Source: Sepioteuthis lessoniana (taxonomy: Eukaryota > Mollusca > Cephalopoda > Myopsida > Loliginidae). Taken from it: a DNA stretch of 64,000 nucleotides. How positions within the stretch are numbered: the stretch's first letter is position 1; each line of letters opens with the position of its first letter. Shown here piece after piece: positions 1 to 11,500 of the stretch. The DNA is taken from NCBI GenBank assembly GCA_963585895.1, contig OY757904.1:163157292-163221291 (forward strand). The letters run 5' to 3'. A program made the translations under genes and the position numbers. The notes under the pieces were generated by a model. The model saw nothing but the letters and a program-made list of their open reading frames with translations, searched no databases and was not told the DNA's origin.

Positions 1-1073
1 ACATCCTTAGGAAAAACCAAAATGGCTTCCGGAGAAATAGATCCACAACCTCACAAATACTGACCATCCGTAGAATCCTTGAAGGCGTTCGGGCAAAAAA
101 CTTACAGGCGACATTACTATTTGTCGACTTTACCAAGGCCTTCGATTCCATACACAGAGGGAAGATGGAGCAAATCCTACTAGCATACGGCCTACCAAAA
201 GAAACTGTAGCAGCGATAATGATACTCTACAGAAACACCAAAGTGAAAGTACGTTCACCAGATGGAGACACGGAATACTTCGACATTGTTGCAGGTGTAC
301 TACAAGGAGACACACTAGCCCCGTACCTCTTTATCATTTGTCTAGACTATGTGCTTAGGACTTCGATCGACAAAATCAGAGAAAATGGCTTTGAGCTGAC
401 AAAGAGAAGAAGCAAAAGGTACCCCGCAAAAACAATCACGGACGCCGACTACGCTGATGACTTGGCGTTACTAGCGAATACGCCTAATCAAGCAGAGACA
501 CTACTGCATAGTCTGGAACGTGCCGCAGCTGTCATTGGCCTCCATGTCAATGCAAACAAAACTGAATATATGTGTTACAACCAAACGGGCAACATTGCCA
601 CACTGGACGGAGCCTCTCTGAAACTAGTAGACAAATTCTCCTACCTAGGAAGTAGTGTCTCATCAACCGAAAAAGACATCGTCACACGACTGACTAAGGC
701 ATGGACAGCTATCGATAGGCTCTCGATCATATGGAAGTCGGACCTAACGGATAAAATGAAACGCAGTTTCTTCCAGGCAGCAGTTGTGTCGATACTACTA
801 TATGGATGCACCACGTGGACGCTAACGAAGCGGCTGGAGAGGAAACTAGACGGAAATTACACAAGAATGTTGAGAGCAGTATTAAACAAGTCCTGGCGAC
901 AACACCCCACGAGACCTCAACTGTACGGACACTTGCCCCCCATCACGAAAACTATACAAGTTAGACGAACCAGACACGCGGGACACTGCTGGAGAAGCAA
1001 GGACGAGCTCATAAGCGATGTACTCCTGTGGACTCCCACTTATGGATGTGCAAAAGTAGGACGACCAGCATGA
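1..1073 (+). pseudogene. RTE LINE reverse transcriptase, C-terminal part, broken at the end
   Basis: The open frame enters at the window edge (frame of base 3) and runs to TGA at 1071-1073; the ATG at 165 is internal, not a true start. In order it shows the NQNGFRRNRSTTSQIL block, the FVDFTKAFDSIHRG block with the first catalytic Asp, VAGVLQGDTLAPYLF, the YADD catalytic box, YLGSS, LLYGCTTWTLTKR and the RRTRHAGHCWRS C-terminal block. Compared with the 26-28 kb copy, a CGA arginine codon has become TGA at 1071-1073, and a 4-bp deletion follows within about 10 bp. The reading then continues in a shifted frame to RDIRAG before the (TGA)n tail. The encoded enzyme would copy its own RNA into DNA by target-primed reverse transcription. 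This copy is 3'-broken and, as seen, incomplete. Confidence 0.9.
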
Positions 1074-1187
1074 ACTTACAGCAACTATGTGAGGACACAG
1101 GATGTAACCTTGAAGACCTGCCGGAGGCGATGAATGATAGGGAGAAATGGCGAGAGAGGGTCAGGGATATCCGCGCTGGCGGCGCGA

Positions 1188-1206
1188 CATGATGATGATG
1201 ATGATA
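1188..1206 (+). repeat. (TGA)n 3' tail of the LINE
   Basis: A run of ATGATGATG ends the element right after the last coding block. The same triplet tail, reverse-complemented as TCA repeats, ends the minus-strand copy at 26205-26220. Confidence 0.85.
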
Positions 1207-1646
1207 TAAGTTCTGAATTGATTCATAGACAATTATCTTGTTTTAAATGAAAATGAAAAAGTCAAGTCAATTTAAGAGACATTTCATGGGTACCTAACAA
1301 TGTTGATTATGAAAGTAGTAGTTTTCATCTTATGACCTGAATTATGGGGAAGTGGTTTGACAAAATATTTTCTTTCTTTTGGTTCAGCCATTATGATCTT
1401 TATGTAAAATTTCTTTTTTTTTCTCAAGATGTCCAGCAATAGAATTGATTTTAGGAAGAAGTGTATTCATACCTTTCATAAAGACATTAGTTCAAAATGT
1501 ACAACAAGAATTTCAAACTGTTGGGATTCTCACTTGCTTTACTAATTCAATATTTTGTCACACACCCATTCACCTCATACGAACTTTTGATTTTAACATC
1601 ATTTCATAATATTTACTATGTTTAGTTTACAACTCTGTCAATAGGC
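1207..1646. other. AT-rich spacer, no gene seen
   Basis: Lies between the LINE tail and the first 71-bp-unit element. I see no coding block, structured RNA or repeat that recurs elsewhere in the window. Confidence 0.6.
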
Positions 1647-1868
1647 AGCCCAGTTAGCTGAAGCTGTAGAATACACTGACTGCATCTCAACAGAGGGGTA
1701 AAACTCCCCCCCCCCAAAATAGCCCAGTCAGCTTGGGCTGTAGAATACTCTGACTGCATCTCAACAGAGGTGCAAGACTTCCCCAATGAGTGACCCAGTC
1801 AGCTGGGGCTGTAGAATACATCTACTGCTTTTCAACTGAGGGGTAAGATTTATTCAACAGGTGTCCTG
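1647..1868 (+). repeat. Tandem triplication of the element head
   Basis: Three consecutive heads begin at 1647, 1721 and 1793 (periods 74 and 72). Each reads CCCAGTYAGCT, then GCTGTAGAATAC, then an ACTGCATCTCAAC-like stretch. The other copies in the window have only one head. Confidence 0.85.
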
Positions 1869-2247
1869 GATCTAACACTAAACCACCTGATGGTGAGGCT
1901 CCAGTCCTGGAGTATCCCTTCACTGTTAGGGTCCCATCTATGGGCCAAATAGAACTGTTTAATCATTTAAGTGTGTAAAAAATAGCATGTTAAATTGCCA
2001 TTGTTAAATAGCAGTACTTGAAACCATTTAACTGTATACCTAAATTGAATTATTGGTATTACATAGAAATACTTGGAATCATTTATCTGTGTGCAATAGT
2101 GTGGAATAGTTCAATCTGTTTGTGTGCAAAAATTGAATTATTGGTATTACATAGTAGAATATGGAACTATGTTATCGTCTGATAAACAAGCGAGAAACCT
2201 TCAAACATATAGTTAACTTCAGACAAACAAATGGCAAGCTTGGCCGT

Positions 2248-2559
2248 TCAGCACAAACTGCCTTGGACCTTTAGTGTCACCTTTTTATAGCCGTCTGGGT
2301 GGTGATTTATTGGCCAAATGGTGTTGTCTTCATTTACACAAAGCAACTCATTTTCATTAGTGTCATAATGCTTATGCATGGGTTGTCTCCCTTTCTTAGC
2401 TAAACTTTGCTTGTAGTGACAGAGATCATGCAACTCACTGACGTTTTTTAATTGTCTTGAAGACCACAAACTATTTAACTGTTTGCAAATCAATGACTCA
2501 TGTTGACCTGAATTATTAGTGTTAAATAGCAATACTTGTAAGCACTTCACTGTGTGCAA
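2248..2559 (-). other. Unrecognised 103-codon open frame inside the element
   Basis: This open frame runs through the non-repeat insert between 71-bp units and then through the units themselves (its first codons are antisense to a unit). I recognise no domain, and the overlap with repeat units argues that it is open by chance. The insert at 2220-2460 is less AT-rich than its surroundings and does not recur elsewhere in the window. Confidence 0.15.
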
Positions 2560-2722
2560 ACAAAGGATTAATATTGAATAGAATTATTAGTGTTAAATAG
2601 CAATAATTGCAAGCACTTCACTGTATGCAAACAAATGATTAATATTGAATAGAATTATTAGTATTTGATAGAAACACTTGAAACTTTTTAACTGTTTACA
2701 AATCAATGACCTCTGGATTGAT
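2510..2722 (+). repeat. 71-bp tandem units, three in a row
   Basis: GAATTATTAGT recurs at 2510, 2581 and 2652, an exact 71-bp spacing. Each unit continues through TAGCAATA, a CTTGAAACC-like stretch and ACTGTNTGCAAAC. The same unit and spacing occur in the copies at 43-44 kb and 63.6-63.8 kb. Confidence 0.9.
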
Positions 2723-2841
2723 ATCTACAAAATATGAATTTACAAATCACATTTAATTCATATGTATTAACAGAATTTAGTAATAAATGATTTACAAGGC
2801 TTGTTATGCTGTAAAACCCTCCCAACCAATTAACCCATCCA

Positions 2842-3205
2842 TCAGCAGGGCTTAAAATACACTGACTGTAATCCATATAAAAAAGTAAGACCCCTCAAAA
2901 AAAGGCGGGGTGGGTGTGTTCTTGGTATGACACTAAACTGCATCTGATGGTGAGATTCCAGTTCTGGAGATCTGGAGGGGTATAGAGTACCCACTCCCAC
3001 GTTCACTCAGACTTGAAGTGCTAGTATCTGTTAGGGTTCCATTTATAGGTCAAATAGATCTGTTTAAAAATTATTCATATTTGATGGGATTATGTGAAAA
3101 AAAATCTCTAGAAGCAACAAAAATGTAAATATGTGGGATTCCCTAACCTCTGGGCATAAAATATCCCTAGATGATTGATGTGCCATTAAAATCAATCAAT
3201 CTACA
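2842..3205 (+). mobile_element. 71-bp-unit element, copy 2
   Basis: Begins with GGCTTAAAATACACTGACTG and continues with TATGACACTAAACTGCATCT, a diverged GGTGAGATTCCAG block, GTTAGGGTTCC, and an end reading GATGTGCCATTAAAATCAAT. It follows copy 1 in the same orientation, so the two are head to tail. The 71-bp array is almost gone here. Confidence 0.7.
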
Positions 3206-4565
3206 TAGCTTAGGGTCAAATGCAAGGAAGTAATTTTGGAAGATTGTACTGCACCAAGTTTACAAGTGGTCATGGAGTGTCTGTTTAGAAAATCCCAGCT
3301 ACTTCTTTAGATTTGAACATAGATGTAATAAATCATTTGTGCACCAGTAAAATTCATTTAATCTTTCACAACTTTAGAGACAAAAAAGTAGCATAGCAAA
3401 AACTGAAGATACAAAATCTATATATCCAGTTTTTAGATTATTGAAATGATGTAATGATTACTTGATATTGAATGCATTTTATATAGCAACCAGGCAAAAC
3501 AGGATATGAATGTGTAGTATTGTATATTTAATGTGACATTTTCATTTTTGCTAAATACTTGAAATAATCAATAATTTTTAAAATACCAAATGGGGAAAGC
3601 AAGATGTAATGCTGCCTCTTAAGTAGAGTTCTAGAGTTGACCATAAGATCAGTGACATTTCTATATCAAGGCAAATCTTGAGAATTGATTGATAATTCAC
3701 AATGAAGCTCTGAAAGGCAGTGAACTATAAAAGTCATTTTCTTCCAAATAATAAACAAGTTTGGCTTGGAAACTTGAAACAATAGATAAACATCATTAAG
3801 ATGTTTTTCTATAATGTTAAGGCCTTTAAAGTTATTGTTGACATATGTTGAAAGAAAAGTTTTCTTTAGAAAAGTCAGTAAAGTGTGTTTATTGCATCAC
3901 ATATAGATTTGTAAAACTGTTCTTCTTTTATGTCTGTAGATTTTATATAAAATAAAAGCCATGTCTAAAAAACAGAGGGGACCTTACGATGCGTGAATGA
4001 AAATTTTCCCAGAAAGGCTTTTTAGTCAACAATGAGTTTGGATATTGTGTGATCATTGCAATCATAATGGCCATCTGAGTAGATCAACAAAATCTTTTGG
4101 GCAAAGCATTTGGATTCCTAATGTCTGTCAATCACATCTTGTTACAGTTCAGATTTAGTACCTTGTGGCTTCTGGATATTGCTGTTATCAGACTGTCAAC
4201 CAGATTAAGAAGAATTAGATGAGGATGCTGATGGCAATCCCAAAAGGATAAAAGTGTAAGTGATGCTGAGATAAGCTTGTAAGATCCCTAGGATCATTTT
4301 AACTTTATAATTGCTGCCTCTTCCCCCATTTAAAAAAAAGTCTTTGATATTTTGAAACTAAGATGATTTTAACATCTTTAAAGAATTTGATGTTTGATGA
4401 AAAAGAAAAAATTCTTAGGTTGGATTTGAAATCAGTATTTCTATTTTTCTAGATGAATATGGAATACCACCCTCATGAGGGATACTTTGTCTTGAAGTTC
4501 GTTATTACTAAAGTAAATTTGATCTTCATTGAACACCCTATTTTGGTGGCTTTGTGCTACACTAA
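3206..4565. other. AT-rich, no gene recognised
   Basis: No conserved coding block. Around 4130-4200 a translation with a weak resemblance to the end of a transposase can be read with several stops; I did not accept it. Confidence 0.5.
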
Positions 4566-5192
4566 GTGATTGTAGAAGAGAAGATCTTGTCCTGTGTAAC
4601 AAAGCGAGCACATATATGCCTGGTGTGCAAAATGGGTGGTGGGCTGAAGAGAAAAAAAGAAATATAACAACTCTAACACCTCAATTTCAAATAAAATACC
4701 ACATGCAAGAGAAACAAGGTCAGATTAGTTTTGCAAGTGTGATACTGAGCATAGGGAGACTACTGAGAAAGTGAATACTTGGATCAGTTTCACATTTTGG
4801 AGGACATTTCACAGAAGAGTAGATAAGCCAATGTGCGATTTCAAATTATTGTGGCCAAAATGACGGAAGGGAAGTTTGACCTCAACCTCATCTCTGAGTT
4901 CAACAGCTCTGCATCTGGACCATTAGTGGTCAAATGGATGGAAAAGGCTGAGTTGGTCTGCAAGATGTGTCAAATGAAACATCAAGTCCTCTTAAGGTTT
5001 ATGGGTGATGCAGTCTTAAGTGAGGAGAATTTCTATATGCTACTCTCACAAATTCTCCTTGCTTAAATTGAGGTGTTAGGGTGGCTATATTTCTTTTTTT
5101 TTTCTCTCGAGCCCACCACTCATTTTGTACACAAGGCATATACGTGTTTGCTTTGTTACACAGGGTAAGTCATCTTCTCTCCTACAGTGATA
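4566..5192. mobile_element. Inverted-arm locus enclosing a gag-like fragment
   Basis: The left arm (4566-4692) and right arm (5064-5192) are inverted copies of about 128 bp. Shared blocks include CCTGTGTAACAAAGC, TATATGCC, GTGGTGGGCT and AACACCTCAATTT. Between them lies a short gag-like reading frame. An LTR retrotransposon would have direct, not inverted, terminal repeats. This is therefore either a rearranged LTR-element remnant or a foldback element that captured gag sequence. Confidence 0.7.
4833..5066 (+). pseudogene. LTR-retrotransposon gag-like N-terminal fragment
   Basis: The frame reads MTEGKFDLNLISEFN from the ATG at 4860, then LVVKWMEKAELVCKMC. This resembles the start of gag proteins of invertebrate Gypsy-type elements, in which an EFDG-like and VVEWMEKLELVC-like opening is usual. 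I chose 4860 over 4833 because the family starts close to this motif. About 70 residues remain and the frame stops where the right inverted arm starts, so there is no nucleocapsid, protease or RT. A capsid role is known for the family; here the piece is a fragment. The resemblance is from memory and has not been searched. Confidence 0.5.
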
Positions 5193-7083
5193 ACCATATA
5201 CTTGACATGAATAAAATGATTTTTGATGACTCAACAAACAATTTTACTCATAACCATTGAGCTAATTCTGAGAATGTTCCTAAAAATTGTTTTTCAGCAT
5301 TTTTCTCTTTCTCTTTCACTTTCTTCTTTTTGATGAAGAAAAAGTTAATTTTGATAAAAACTTTTCATTAATTTACTTTTCCGTTTTATCCAAATCTACA
5401 AAATTCATTTAATCATTTGTTTCTTGTTATTTCTGACCAGAAATAAGTGTTACTTGAAAATATCAATGCTGAATAAGTAATCAAAATTAGATTTCAAACT
5501 TTCTTATTTACTTGAGAGTGAAAAGTCTTGAAAATTTAACAAAGTCATTCAAACAGAAAAAATAATATTCCCCTAATTCTAAAAATTCCTTGAATAGTAA
5601 TTTCTTCAAGATAACACAATTCTATTCTAATTTACAAATAATTCCAGAGAGAGCACAACATGATCACTAAAATCTGCATGAAGACAGTGGAAAGAAATTC
5701 TAATATACACAAAATGATAAAAAGGCAAAGAAAATTATATATTAATAATAAATCTCAATAAATACATATTTCATTTCCTGATTAAATGATAAGCTGCTTC
5801 AAATTTGTCACTTTGTTCATTTAAGAAAAAAAAAACTTTATCCAATTTTTATTGAGGTGTTGTTACTAGCAAATGAAAGAATAAAAGCACATTTTATACT
5901 CCAATAATACAATCAGTAATTGAAGAAAGAAACAGCCAATCAAAATGTCTGATTAGAACAGAAATTTAATCCAATGGAGAAAAAAGAAAATAAAAACTTT
6001 TCAAGTTTCCTATGATGGGACTTCATTAAGTAAGTATTGAATTCAATATTTGGATTGGGTTGTATAAAAATATATATCTGCTGATGGAGGAAGTATCATA
6101 AAGAAAAATTGATTGTGATACTTTGTGAAATGATTGTGTTGAAACTTTTCAGAAGGTCACTAAATGTGATACGTCTAGAGAAGGTTGGAGAGAGGTTAAA
6201 ACATTTTGATAAAATCAATAAAGAAAAAAACTTATCTGAATTTATCATTGTATCCAAATATCTTTAAAAGAATTGTTCAAATAATTGAATTAATTTTTTA
6301 TGTTGCTTTAGTTTTTATTAAAACATTTTTCCAATTCATTAACAGCTTTTTTCAGGAGACAAATATACTGATCAGACCAACCTGTTCCCAGTAACATGTG
6401 TCATACAAAAGATTCCATTCTTAGCAACCTGTGTTACAGAAGTGATTCCATATTTTTATTATAGAGATCTGCTCCAATTCTTTCCTTACTAATGAAATAA
6501 ATTCACACTGGTTTGAAAAAGAGATTTCCCCCAAATGTCATTCCCTTCAATTTCCTCACTTTCTACAAAGGCTTCCTCTTAACTCAAGTCAATTTAGTTC
6601 ATCTTTGAACTTTGCTATCAGACACCAATTCAAGTCTGATAAAAATATTTGCTTCAAGTTTTGTGTCACTTTTCTCTGTACAAAATTTTATGTTTTGATA
6701 TTGGAATTCATAATTATTATTGTTCTTTATGAAGATAAGTTTTGTATGAAAGATTGGAAGTCGGACCTTTTTCAGATCTACTACTGGAATATGATGTACA
6801 TTTCACAAAATTCTGGTTTGCAAGACTAATATTATGTAGAGATTTATAATCAGTATATTTCATATAGTCTAAAACATTTATTTTTACTCCAATAGCAAAA
6901 TCTTTTAACTTTAGCTTAGAGAGGGTAATGCTAAAAATATTTTTATCCACAACTATTTATATAAATATTCATACATAACTTTTGCCAAATCTGACTGATC
7001 TGCCCAAATATTTTTGAGAAACAATTTTTATTTTCATTATTGTGTGTATTACAAAAATAATAAAATTACTGATTACTTACATA
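5193..7083. other. AT-rich, no gene recognised
   Basis: Several 60-77 codon open frames occur on both strands (around 6206, 6605 and 6717), but all are low-complexity AT translations without domain signals. No repeat in common with the rest of the window was seen. Confidence 0.6.
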
Positions 7084-7993
<910 letters not shown>

Positions 7994-7995
7994 TA

Positions 7996-10108
7996 CAAAA
8001 TGCATGAGAAAAGTCTATGGATTAAATTTAATTTGTGTCTTATAATTAAAAACTTTCAAGGCATTTTATTTTGCAGAAGAAATTAATAAAAATACAATGA
8101 CATATCTATTTTATTTAGATAATCTTAAGAAATAAAAAAGATCAATTTTTGACAGATTATCTTCTTATCTATTCACAGTTTGTACAAACAATGATCAATG
8201 AATTTATTCCCTTGAGATATCAACAAAACATTCTACAAACTTACATCTTCTATTTTGATATTTGAATTTTAAAAAGTTAAACTTTTATTAAATTTCAATT
8301 TTTTTAACTTGATAAATTTAAATCATTGACTATTTTGTACTTGATTCATATAAGACATTTTCTGAGTTGCTGTTGGCAATATAAATGTGGCAATTTGTTG
8401 TAGAAAATATCAGCTTTAAGTCTGGTGACAATACAACAAAAATTGCTCAGATAAAGATTAATTTTTTGGAAAATATAACAAATTCTAAAATAGATGTGAA
8501 AATTTTGATTTCAAACAAAAATTGGATACATAAAAACCTTTCCCTTATCTGTCTGTTTTATTATCATGATGGAGAAAATTTACCAAAAAAAAAAAGATAA
8601 TTTAATCAAAATTCTATGTTTGATGATGCAAACATTATTTTTCATTCCACTTTAATGTAGATAATACATAAATATGAAAATGGGTAATTAATCATTTTTT
8701 ATATGAATATGCAGAGACGATGTAAATTTGACACATGAATTCATTTAAGGTCATCGGAGAAGATGGAAAAATTTTTGTTTGATTAAAAACTTTGATATGA
8801 AGTAGAAGAATATTTTCTAACTTCCTAAATGGTCAAGCAGATGAGATGAATACATTTTTTTGTATGATCAGCTACATGTTGGATGTTCATGAGTAAATCG
8901 AGAAAAAGGACCCTTCATAATTGGGGAAGATGAAAGAACAAGAAATATTGTGTTCTAATAAACTGTGAGAAACTAATCAGAATTTCTTTTGATTTGTGAT
9001 TTATGCCACAATTATATTTCTGTATCTTTAAAATCTTGTTAAAATATATATCAGAATTCTTTCTTGACAACATTTTTTCAGGGAATAATGCTGGGTATAT
9101 CTGCTAGTATTGCTACGATCTTTAAGTGTAATTAAATTGCGCTAAACTGTTTTTGTGACAATTGGAAAGAATCAAATTATGCAAGAGTAAAAAGTTACAT
9201 TGATAAATTCCAAGATTTTTGCTTTTTATTGATGATCTACAATTCTAAGTTGAAAAGATTTTCAAGGTTAATTTGAAGCAGTATAACAATTTAAAATCAC
9301 AAAAATTGACAAAAATTTGGAGGAAAAATATTATTTCTTTATATAAGTTATCACTATGAATCGAAATTGATTTTTCTTTGTTTAGGACCAAAGTTTTTCA
9401 TATGTTCAATGATCTATCTAAATTTCCAAACTATCCAATTGAAAAATAAGATTTACATCTAAAATACCTACAAAAGGAAAATATTGCTTAACATTCAATA
9501 GTGTTACAGATCCACACAAGCAATATATTCTTGCTATTAGTTTAGGCATAAAACTATATAGTATAATTTTTTTATGTAAAAGAAATTTAAAATATCAGTT
9601 ATCCATGATTTTTAACTTCCAAAAAAGAAAATAACATTACCAAAGTGGTAAATGAACTACTTTTAATATCCAGTTAGAATGAATTATTTCAATAATTTGT
9701 TTTTTGTTAAGTGAATTAAAGATTATTAATTAAAAATTTTAAAAATGAATAAAAAATTATATGTAATTAATTGATGCTATTAGTTTGGAATTTGATATTA
9801 TTTGGCCTCATATCATTATTATCATTCTCCTCAAAGTCATTCTAAGTGATTTAGCCATTATAGATAAAAGGATGGACAATGACAAATGAAAGGTAAGAAT
9901 ATAACAAAAGTGTATTACAACAAAGCAGAAATCCAAACTAAAACAGGTTAAGCAGCTATTTATTTGCTTACAATATTCTTGATATGAAGATTTCATTTTG
10001 AAATGGTTATTATAAAATTATCTCTTCAGTCACAACATTGTAATGGAAACAGCAAAGGTTAGATCATTCAATATGTCTAATTAGAAAATATGTATACTGA
10101 GGTCTCAT
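7996..10108. other. AT-rich, no gene recognised
   Basis: Very AT-rich, with short open frames only (for example 71 codons at 8385 and 62 at 9808, minus). Neither shows a domain or codon pattern unlike background. Confidence 0.6.
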
Positions 10109-11500
10109 TCAAATGTGGAACAGTGTCAGCTGTGACTGAACAAGGTGATTACACTGTGGATGCCATCTTTGACACTGCTGCTGCACATAAACACTCATAG
10201 CTGCACCTGGATAGTTGCTGCTGCAGTTTTTTTTAAATTTCTTTTCTGGTTTACCACAATTGATCTCTTTTCTTCCATTCAGTGATGATGGATAACTGCC
10301 AAGCACAGGAATCTATAACTGTCTAATTTTCATATCACTCCACATTTGCAGACATTAGTATACTACAGCAGTGGGCATCCTGCAGGCTGAGACCCATTGA
10401 CGAGCTCCTTGTACAAGATATATTTTTCATGTAGTCACATGTCATTCAGCAGTAGTAGTCAATGTAGATTCTTTATTGGTGTGTGAAGAGGGTAAGTATC
10501 TTTTGCAAACTAAGATGTCGTTGTTTGGCACAGGGTTCCTTGAAGAAATGTCCAGAATCCAGGGAAATCACTGCAGGTGGAAACTGTTGTGATGGTGGGG
10601 TATGTCTAGATTATTCAATTCATATTGCTGTTTGAGAAGGTTACAGAGTACATATACTCTGTGCTCACTTATTTATGTGACTGTGATGAATTCATTGCTT
10701 TTTCCACACTGATATCTTATCAGTGGCTTTTTCTATCTGCTTGTTATTCCGGATTGAGGAACAGGTTACAGGTGACTGTCTCTTTTGAGTAGGAGCATTC
10801 GCTTATGACTTGCAAATTTTTATCTTTGATAATGAGACTGGAGTCTTTGCCACAGTCATAACTCATGACCCCTGTTTTGTCAAACTGATTATGAGACAAA
10901 ACTCTTGACAAGCCTGAACCATGTGGTTAGCTTCTGGAGATCAGTAATATCAAGATGGCATCATCAGCAAAGGATATCTTTCTGATTAGGACCCAACACA
11001 TTTTGGTTTTTGCTCCAAGATATCAAAAATCAAAGAATTTACTGTCAGTTCTAATATGCAAGTATACTCAATTGTCAGATGCTTTGAAAGTTTATGAAAG
11101 CACTAAAGAGAAGATAATTACAAAAAGGTGTTAAAGACACAGTCCTACTTCACCCCAAGGATGATCAATCAAATTTCATTGTCTTTACCAGCATAGAAAA
11201 AAGTGATGAGATTCGGCAATTATGGCAGATACTTAATCTTTGGAAATGTGCTGAAGCCTCTTCTGTAAACAAAATTGAAAGCCATGATTGGGTAAATGAA
11301 GGTTACATTGAAAGGCTCTCTCTGTTCTCTATTCTTCTGTAAATGTGTGGATTAAAATCATTGATGGATCTCTCTTTGCCCTGAAACCATCAAAACAAGA
11401 GCCTTCCCAATGTTTTGCTGTGGTCTTCCTTTGTTATTGTACAAGGACAACATGACAATCTTGGTCATCCATAGCAAATCTCAGGCTATTCTTGTTTATC
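10109..11500 (-). pseudogene. Decayed LINE of a second clade, RT to C-terminal zinc-finger tail
   Basis: Read on the minus strand with many stops and shifts. Near 11390-11290 is a REQRESLSM-like stretch before the first catalytic block. Near 11160 is a trace of the GVKQGCVL motif. Near 10970 is ISFADDAILI, the catalytic [YF]ADD box. Near 10900 is a GLSRVLSHNQFDKTG stretch, and near 10780 a relic of FTYLGST. Near 10400 is ELVNGSQPAGCPLL-YTNVCK, matching the GELxxGKRxxGGQ-RYKDxxK region. Near 10190-10120 is FMCSSS...SHS, a relic of the Cys/His finger closing this LINE type. This differs from the RTE family elsewhere in the window. Only fragments survive and the upstream limit is uncertain. Confidence 0.6.

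Larger units (their letters stand above)
1..1206 (+). mobile_element. 3' end of an RTE-type LINE, young copy
   Basis: The segment carries the C-terminal half of a reverse transcriptase frame followed directly by a short (TGA)n run, the 3' end style of RTE-clade non-LTR retrotransposons. The 5' part lies outside the window. It is clearly richer in G+C than its flanks. At protein level it is close to the copy at 26217-28058 on the other strand, so both belong to one recently active subfamily. Confidence 0.92.
1647..2835 (+). mobile_element. 71-bp-unit dispersed element, copy 1 (expanded)
   Basis: Best seen by comparing seven places in this window. The order is a head with GGGCTGTAGAATACACTGA and GCATCTCAACAGAGG, then a block around GACACTAAACC and GGTGAGGCTCCAGTCCTGGA, then GTTAGGGTCCCATCTATGGG, then units of about 71 bp containing GAATTATTAGTGTTAAATAG and ATTTAACTGTGTGCAAAC, then a fixed end resembling TGCCATAAAACCCAACCAA. 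In this copy the head is triplicated and an unrelated 230-bp stretch (about 2220-2460) interrupts the unit array. Class unknown: there is no coding region, no clear TIR and no tRNA head. Confidence 0.75.

Noticed and set aside
3960-4260. Transposase C-terminal relic on the plus strand
   Set aside because: Only one short stretch vaguely resembles a catalytic block, no ends were found, and neighbouring frames do not continue it.
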